This document shows, piece after piece, positions 57,501-64,000 of a DNA stretch of 64,000 nt (position 1 is the stretch's first letter; each line of letters begins with the position of its first letter). Source of the DNA: Atopsyche davidsoni (taxonomy: Eukaryota > Arthropoda > Insecta > Trichoptera > Hydrobiosidae); NCBI GenBank assembly GCA_022113835.1, contig JAILWY010000008.1:2162001-2226000 (forward strand), given 5' to 3'. The notes under the pieces are model-generated. The model did not search any database and was not told the origin of the DNA. It was given only the letters and a program-made list of their open reading frames with translations. The translations under genes and the position numbers were made by a program.

Positions 57501-60500
57501 CCCGAAACTGCATGAAAGCATAAATGTGAAAGTATAATATTTGATAATAAATCATGTTTTAAACAATAATCAAGACTTTATCGAGAGTTCAAAATAATGG
57601 CCATTATTGAGATATATATTATATCATCATTTATTAAAACAAAGGTGATAGAATTTTCAGCGCAGGTATTTTTTTAAATCGCTCAATTAAATGCCCAGCA
57701 TTTCAAAATGTGCCTACAAAAGCGTGAGTAATCCTAATTGTCTTTTTAAAATGCTTAAAGAGATTTGAGAATTTCTTTCGACTTTCATGTCGTTCTTTCT
57801 CTCTTTCAGGCGACTTCCTCTCCTTTGTACGCACAATTTTATCTCTTTCTGCCTTCTGCGTTATTTTATATCACAGGGTGGTACATCAAATACATCGCAT
57901 ATTTTTTTAATATAAATTATATAAAAAGATATTCGGATTACCTATAGAATCTAGTTAGTAAATAAAATGTCTTTATCAAGCAAAGAAAAAGCTTTAAGTT
58001 TAAGTGATTAAAGATCTTTACGAGTTGTCTGTGAAGAGCCTTCAACCATCAAGGCGAAAAGCCCATAAATGTCTACCACAGTCCAATTACTCTATCAACG
58101 TTCGTGATTAAACTTTATTTATTTAAATTGTAAGATAAATTTAAGGTCTTCAGTCACTTACTATTTTTTCAGGGAAACTTTTCAGTCGGAGATGAGTTTG
58201 CTCTGTGTCTGTTCTCAAAAATGGTTTCAACTATTTGTGCACTGTGTGTGTAAAAAAAAAAAAAAAACAACAAGTGTATTGTAAAACGCATTTTGATATC
58301 ATACCATCATTTTTTAAAAAAGTCATCACTTATAAAAGAGCGACGAGAAACTGCGTCATGCGCAAGAATTTTAAATGTTCGATTTAATTACTGGGAAAAT
58401 GCTTAGTATTTATATTACGTAAAATGCACGGACTTTCTACTGTCAATATTCCTAGAAGTTGCAAAGTCCTTGACAACTTCGGTTGACAGTTGTGAACTTT
58501 CTGGACCCATGTTTGCTTGAAGAAGGTTCTCGCAGGCCGCCACAAATTCGACTTCGCAACAAAGCGATGCAAAGTGCTAAATCCCTCAGTTTTAACGCAA
58601 AATGTCACCCCTATTTTATTTAGAGTATTCATTTTATGATATTGCGGTGGTTGACGGTTACGATATTCAAAAGAAAAAAAAAGCTATAAAAGTCATATTC
58701 GCCATCTTCACACTTGTAAAATTTTCTTTTGGTATTACAGAGCTATTTGTTTGTTTGAATTTTTTTTTCTATTTTTCTTTTAAACTAGGTCTATACAACT
58801 GTAACTACTTTTGAATGTTCTCCTTGCGACTCATGAATATAAATATGGTTATGACTTTTACTTCGATTATACGAACTGAGATACACTCCACTCGTAAAAC
58901 AAACTTCCATAAAAAAATACTGTGTATCTTGAGACTCTTGCTATGTGTATGATGAGAAAAAATAAAATTATTTTCTAACCAGCCTGTAGTCGGAGATATC
59001 CCGTTCCCTCATCACCGTTTCCTTTTCCCACCGCCTTTTCCTCACCTTCCGTCAAATTCCATGGAATGCTATGAATTATGTGAGTCATTCTGAGAATCCC
59101 GCGGCATTCGTCATTACAAGAGGCGATCAGCGACGAATTACTCCGTCATTCTTATTAGATTCCGAAAGCTAAACTTTAAATTTATTCGGAGGATCCCCAG
59201 ACAATATTTGAGAAATATAAAAAAATAACCGTGGAAATTAATATACGAAGAATATATAAAAACCCAAAAGGCTTAGGAGACTAGTAGTTTTAATATATTT
59301 ATTTTTTTAAGTTATGTTTTAAAAAGTCTGTTAATCTGAATTATATAAATTAAAGTAATTTATTTTAAAAAAATATTAGAAAACCATTAAAAATTGTATG
59401 AATTGAAACCTTACGTCATTTTCAAAATAAAGATTGATATTTCATATCAATTCGCCATTGTTTAGTTTTTACCGTAACCTTGATAGTAATATAATTAAAA
59501 AATTATTACTGTGACTTCAAAATACCAGTGAAAGGCATTAAATTTCTGAAGCAATGAATTAGCAATAGGCTGAAGTGGCAAAAAATGTATAAAAGTATTT
59601 TTTTTTTTAAAATGAAGTGTTTGAAGCTTGTTTTTTGAAAGTTTCATAAAAAAATTACTTAATAGGAACTCAAAATTTTGATTTTTTCATCTACACTTAT
59701 TAGATATTTAATATATTAGTTTATCTATCTTTTTATAAAGTTTTTGTGGGTCAATGTATTTTCTTGGGCCAAAGTACACAAGAGTACATTATTGAACTCA
59801 TGGTTTTCAAACATTTATAATATCAATTTCATTACGACTATAAATCTTTAAAAAAATAGAATTGAATTCTCGTAAATTATATACTGTGAAAAAAACTATC
59901 ATATTATATAAAATTTGGCAGTAAATATCGATTTGAGACATGTATCATTAAAAACGGGGGGTGTAATCGGTTCACGGAATTTTCTATATTTTCTTGAAAG
60001 GCGATTATAGATTTACTTTTTTTTCATTTTAACCCTTGCGGGTCACTGCTCTGACCTTGTCCTCCCCTGAGTGTTAAATATATTTTATTCTATTTTAAGG
60101 AGCACTGAGTTTCATATAAACGGATTTGGCAGGGGAGGCAAATGTTTTCAACCGTTTAATTTTTATTCAGTTGATTATATATAAGCTGGTATAAAACATC
60201 TCAATTTAGGTAATCTGAATAGAAATTTTGCATTTAAATATATTTTTTAAAGATTATTTGAACGTGAAGATAGTTCATTACTTAGACTTATATATATATA
60301 TGTAAATATATTTGAATGTCAGTTTCGATCGATAACTCGAGTATAAACATTTTTTTCAGTGACATTCTTATTCTCTGTGTAGTAACCGCAAGGGAGGAAT
60401 AAACACATATTGCAAATCCTTACCTTTCTTTCTAAATCTTGGGTGAATGACGATGAAGTAGATCTTCATGTACTTTGGAGAGTTGTAGTCTTTATGAATA

Positions 60501-61322
60501 TCAATAGACTTTTCCAGAATGCTGTAAAACTTCATTACCGTCTCATAAGCTTTTCCTTGGTAAAATCTCAGTTTACTTAGAGTCCTTGAATATGCCGCTG
60601 GAAATAAAATGCTCAAGTCTAGTTTATCCACGAGAGTGGAGATTATTTGAATTTTGATATAACTTTACGAATAGTAGACTACCAATAGAAGACTGTCAAT
60701 CACACTTCATTGTTTGGATCAGAGACCACATGGCAGATGCCAAAAAGCAAGTGGTTGAAAACGTTCAGAGTCAGTTGTTGGTTAAACCGTTCTGGTAATC
60801 TGCCATGTTGTACATAAAAACAACATACTTCAAAGATATTTTTATCTAATGAAATAAAGTATTTTGAGTATTATTTCACCTCTGTCGTTTACTCTGCAGA
60901 TAGCCAAGGCCAGAAGTCTGTCTGACAAGTCGTCAACAGCTATCAGCGAGGCTTTGTCTTTCATCTGGATTCTGGCGTTCTCCAAAAAGTTTTCTACTGA
61001 CTCCTCATCATGTTCGAAGTCTGTTGTTTTGAAAGGAATCTAAAAAATAAAAACATATTAAATTCGATTTGAGATGCTGTGTTTTTGATCTTCCTACGGT
61101 TCGATTGCAGTACTTTTGTAGAACTAATGGATGCACGTTTACTTCAGAGTTCAGGAAATATTTCTGCATGAACTCCAACGCATCGTCGAACCTCTTCTCC
61201 TGCAGATCCTCTACCCTGACTCCACTGGGGTGGTGCAGCCACTGAAGGGGGGCCTTTATCCTGGCCGCCAGAGCGTTTGCCTTGTCCTCCTCTGTGGGGC
61301 CTTCATCCATTTTTGGTGCCAT
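54515..61322 (-). CDS. GNAT-family N-acetyltransferase (insect AANAT-like), four exons
   Basis: Insect GNATs of this type transfer acetyl from acetyl-CoA to amines. Exons (minus): 61322-61098, 61039-60880, 60597-60424, 54834-54515. Phases 0, 1, 1 close exactly, giving 292 aa. Near residue 88 is ESVENFLENARIQMKDKASL; the core is MKIYFIVIHPRFRKKG (motif A strand and loop). The last exon supplies GISVVMGIFTSGISQEAASS, RLEQIYYQQYTNEE and DPGSGNYGATVMAVRT, the typical C-terminal phrases of this family. Two oddities: the CoA loop reads RKKGFY where the usual pattern is R/Q-x-x-G-x-G/A, and a Glu-rich tail (EETEVEEEDLKNENDEEADE) follows the fold. The intron of 5.6 kb before the last exon is full of repeats. 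Family firm; substrate unknown. Confidence 0.85.
54985..55160. repeat. Palindromic ribozyme-like family member at 55.0 kb
   Basis: Outer arms CACTTGAGTGATTTTCCACA and complement. The central plus-strand arm (55020-55059) reads ATGATAATGCCAAC, AGTTGGCGAAACCGGTCAC. The opposite arm core is deleted. Right flank GTACTCTCTGTCAAAAATAT, as at 37.8 kb. Confidence 0.78.
55590..56100 (+). mobile_element. hAT element copy 2, decayed
   Basis: Aligned with 43255-43740: GGGTCGATGACAG, GGGGGTCTACGAGAGTGGAT, ACCACAGTGGATTATCAATC, AAATATTGAAAATTTGCTAT. The transposase remnant has a stop after IPAIYPAL and a damaged ERGFSAV region. The termini are not readable here. Confidence 0.85.
56106..56120. repeat. Short telomere-like run (CCTAA)n
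   Basis: AACCTAACCTAACCC is about three units of the insect TTAGG telomere repeat read on the other strand. It lies at the junction between the hAT relic and the LINE fragment. Too short to exclude chance. Confidence 0.4.
56130..56465 (+). mobile_element. LINE reverse-transcriptase C-terminal fragment, third copy
   Basis: Aligned with the 32.2-32.8 kb copy: CACCAAATGCTATGTCGTCT, CTCTTGACGTTGGTAAAG, ATTTTGGCCACATTTTTCC, AAGTTCACGTGGATG and GAAATGGTCGCCAACCTCCT. Several frameshifts. Confidence 0.78.
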
Positions 61323-61598
61323 TTATGCCTGAAAATCACGCAAATCATTCATTTAAAATTTTAATTACTATACGCATTCTAAAAAAAAATTACAATATAT
61401 TAAAAGTTTTCAGGAAACAAGCTTTGTAACCTTACCTCAAAATAATAATTAATATCTTCAATATATGACACAACATCGTATTCAATACGTTATCTTTCTA
61501 ATTTTATTTTTACTTCAAATTTTATTAAAAAATGCTTGTTTGCATTGGCACATGAATTCCAAATAATATTATTTTACCTACATTTTTTCAGATTAGCT

Positions 61599-61775
61599 AT
61601 GAACTATTTTATATCATTACTGGCATTGGTAATATTTGCTGCTAATTATGTGGTTAAATCAACAAACGCCTACCTTTTTATTGTAAACGATTTTCTTGAA
61701 AAGCTTGATATATCAACTGATTTAATATGGATTTTTATTTGGAAAAGGCTGTGTATGAATGAACAGATGTTTTGA
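61599..61775 (+). CDS. Small ORF with signal-peptide-like start
   Basis: Not recognised. 58 residues, starting MNYFISLLALVIFAANYVVK, a good N-terminal hydrophobic segment, then NAYLFIVNDFLEKLD and a Trp/Cys end. The ATG lies seven bases after an acceptor-like CATTTTTTCAG. It could be a first coding exon of a secreted or membrane protein, or chance in AT-rich DNA. Confidence 0.25.
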   Translation: MNYFISLLALVIFAANYVVKSTNAYLFIVNDFLEKLDISTDLIWIFIWKRLCMNEQMF

Positions 61776-63249
61776 TTTAACTAATAATTTATTCATATTA
61801 AATTACAATACTCGGTGAACAACAAATTTAACGGTGTAACATTTTAAAACATACAACAGCTTACGTCAGTTAAGTTGTATTAAACAAGCGAACAATATTT
61901 ATTTGTCAATAAATGTCAAAAGAAGAACCTAAAAATTATTTGATATATTAAAAATATACCAAAGAGAAGATGAGTTGTAATTTGAAGTTAATCATAACTA
62001 TGTAATTTCACAACTAAATAAAACGGTGATAAATAATAATATCAAATAAAATAAATAATTCATTTTTGAATATTTAAATCACACCTGGGTTTTTTTTAAT
62101 AATCAATAGTAAATAAAAAAAATGAACTACTAGGTCGCATAAGCAAGTAAGGGTTTAAATCTTGCTTTTTAACTGTTTTCTTGAAATTAATGATATGTAT
62201 TTTAAACATATATCTTGAAATCCTAAGAGCAAACGTAACGTATTTAAAAAAAAAATTGAATATCCGTCATTAATAATATTCCTTTACGTGGCGAGCACCA
62301 AAATTATTTTTAACTCTACAAATTGCATCTGGATAAAATGGATACGACATTTATTTTGATTGAATACTTTATTTCATTATCAATAAACACTGGGTCGCAA
62401 AAATGTAATAAAATATAAAAAATAAATAAAACTCTAGCGGGTGCATAAAATTCTAAGCATTGAAAACAGAAACAATAATAAAACACACTCCGACTCGCTC
62501 TTTATTAACAGACGGAGTAGCGACCGAAATATGTCGGCGGTACAAACCATGGGGCAGTGCTTCTCAAACTATGGTGACCAAACATTAACTTATTGTGCAT
62601 TTGGACCCATCCAGGACTAATTGAACCGAGTTTCAAAAACAGATAAAAGAAACTTTAAAAATGTATACTTTATTTTTTTCTTTAGGGCCAACGAACATAA
62701 TTTTTTGCAAAATTACTTGTCGTTGAAATTTCAATATTTTATTGTATAAATTATATGTGGTTAAAACTACAATAATAATTCGTGGTAATCTCAGGGAAAA
62801 TTACTGAAGAAAGTCGTAACTCGAGACCGAAACGTCGAAAAACAGAAAACCTAGGCAGCTCAATACCCATGAAACCAAATATTTTATAAACACTTTTACT
62901 TGTATTCGAAGCTTTTAGCAGCTGTTTTTATTGAAAAAATATTTTTTTTCTTAGATGTTGTGCTGCGTTGTTATTTGTGTGTTTCAACGTTTTAGTCCCG
63001 GTATTGCGATTTTATTCAAAAATGGTTCAAGATCAACACAGAAACGTTGAAAGCATGAAAAAAAAAACCATACACTTTGTTCTGTGCAAAAAAATGTATA
63101 TTAAAGTGAAAATAAGTCGTGCTTAGTAATGTGTCTTTTTAAATAGTCTAGGATTTGCGAGGATCGAAAAATGATGAGCCTCACCTTAAAATAGTGGAGA
63201 GGTCCTGGTGCAGAGCTCACATGAAATTTCATAGTCGTAATGAAAATAT

Positions 63250-63417
63250 CAGAATAGGTCCTGAGCCGAGGCTATCTCCGTATTATCTGTAAGTCCCTGA
63301 AGCTCGGCTTGTGAAAATTGCAACGGTAAGTCGTCCGGCGTTAGTGCCGCGATATTCCCGGCTTCGTGAATACGGCGAGGGCTTAAGCAAATTATTCTCG
63401 CTCCCAAAGTAAAAATA
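63250..63417 (-). CDS. Candidate terminal exon, unknown protein
   Basis: Not recognised. An open frame of about 50-55 codons on the minus strand ends at TGA (63252-63250) and reads RRIHEAGNIAALTPDDLPLQ, FSQAELQGLTDNTEIASAQD. Its composition and GC content are protein-like and unlike the flanks. An in-frame TAG precedes it, within an acceptor-like GTAG. No splice partner was identified. An overlapping frame with a signal-like start (MVYLYIVTTVLAYTLA) at 63489-63283 is an alternative reading. Confidence 0.3.
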
Positions 63418-64000
63418 TGCTACGTTTCGGATACGGTTGTCTGCTAAAGTGTACGCCAACACAGTCGTTACAATATAAAGATATACCACGGAAAATAATA
63501 AAAAACCTGTTTTATAAATAATAACGATGCACTTTTTTTAATACACGGCATGCTGGTTTAATTTAAAAATGGATTCATTGGATTCAAAGAAAAAATACTA
63601 TCCCTCTTATAAATAATAATTTAGAAAATACTTTTAACCATACATAAATTTTCATATTTTTTACACAGATTATAATAAATAATCGTAGGTTTTGACAGTC
63701 AGTTACTTGACGATTTTCAGGGACTTTCGGATCTGTTTCAGAAACTGAAACGTCAGAAGACTTATTATTTCAGCCAACTACCTAAAAAACTAAATTGGTT
63801 GTAATCTACCAAAAAAATACACAGACAGGTATTAATTAATCAAAGCACAAAACCGATCACCTGAAGATCAAAGGTACATATCCAATCACTTCAGTATGCT
63901 CTGACAGAAAATACCGATTACAAATTCACACAGTTCTTGCCGGAACTAAAGTGTATATCAATCTTAGCCAACAACTTGTTTAATTAGTCTAACATATAAT

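Larger units (their letters stand above)
54835..60423 (-). other. Long last intron of the GNAT gene
   Basis: Contains the palindromic repeat at 54.98-55.16 kb, the hAT copy at 55.59-56.1 kb, the LINE end at 56.13-56.47 kb, a GC-richer block at 55200-55530 with no readable product, a C13 run near 56613 and long AT-rich stretches from 56.8 to 60.4 kb without recognised features. Confidence 0.5.
61323..64000. other. Upstream of the GNAT gene; no firm gene
   Basis: AT-rich. Should hold the GNAT promoter directly right of 61322. A hAT-type terminus CAGTGCTTCTCAAACTATGG at 62555 has no partner. Two weak coding candidates are listed separately. Confidence 0.45.

Noticed and set aside
61536..61775. 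Full 79-codon ORF starting at 61536
   Set aside because: The part before 61599 is spanned by an acceptor-like tract and lacks coding character; only the signal-peptide-like start at 61599 is retained, with low confidence.
1..64000. CRISPR arrays, bacterial operons, ribosome binding sites
   Set aside because: The sequence is clearly eukaryotic; no spaced direct repeats of CRISPR type were seen, only minisatellites and transposons.

Overview
The window reads as nuclear DNA of an insect. It is AT-rich (long A/T runs, AT microsatellites), genes are split by GT-AG introns, and one gene is a clear exuperantia homologue, a family known from insects. The interspersed DNA is typical of arthropods: mariner, hAT, pogo-like, piggyBac-like and Helitron relics, LINE 3' ends, a tRNA-derived SINE, and elements carrying hammerhead ribozymes. 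I cannot name the order or species. All gene models were spliced by eye from reading frame, splice dinucleotides and phase.

Layout. 1-6810: no gene, one tRNA-like relic. 6811-9059 (-): IMPACT, six exons, complete at 259 aa. 9901-10923 (+): galla-1/CIAO2A, three exons, complete at 167 aa, divergent from IMPACT over an 841-bp shared promoter interval. 13057-17625 (-): exuperantia, nine coding exons (474 aa, or 415 aa if exon 8 is read to its own stop), with a GC-rich 5' exon near 19934-20250; it converges on galla-1. 22633-44402 (-): a RING-CH (MARCH-type) E3 ubiquitin ligase. Its N-terminus and RING-CH exons lie at 40.1-44.4 kb. I infer that its two-TM C-terminal exon is the GC-rich ORF at 22633-22941, which implies a roughly 17-kb intron packed with transposons. 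54515-61322 (-): a GNAT N-acetyltransferase of the insect arylalkylamine type, four exons, 292 aa, with a 5.6-kb intron. 61.5-64 kb holds only weak coding candidates.

The genes do not form a pathway: translation control (IMPACT), cytosolic Fe-S assembly (galla-1), germline RNA handling (exu), membrane ubiquitin ligation (MARCH) and acyl transfer (GNAT).

The most unusual content is in the repeats. Two related loci (48.9 and 51.7 kb) carry hammerhead ribozyme sequences with every core position intact and palindromic stem III. A related, more numerous palindromic family (20.8, 26.5, 37.8, 55.0 kb) has the same architecture but a TTGATAA core, a paired C3U/G8A change. Other notable points are a SINE with a nearly complete tRNA cloverleaf, a TTAA-flanked element inserted inside one SINE copy, hAT elements with readable 8-bp target duplications, one of them containing a minisatellite, and a small intronic duplication that ends at the MARCH RING-exon donor.
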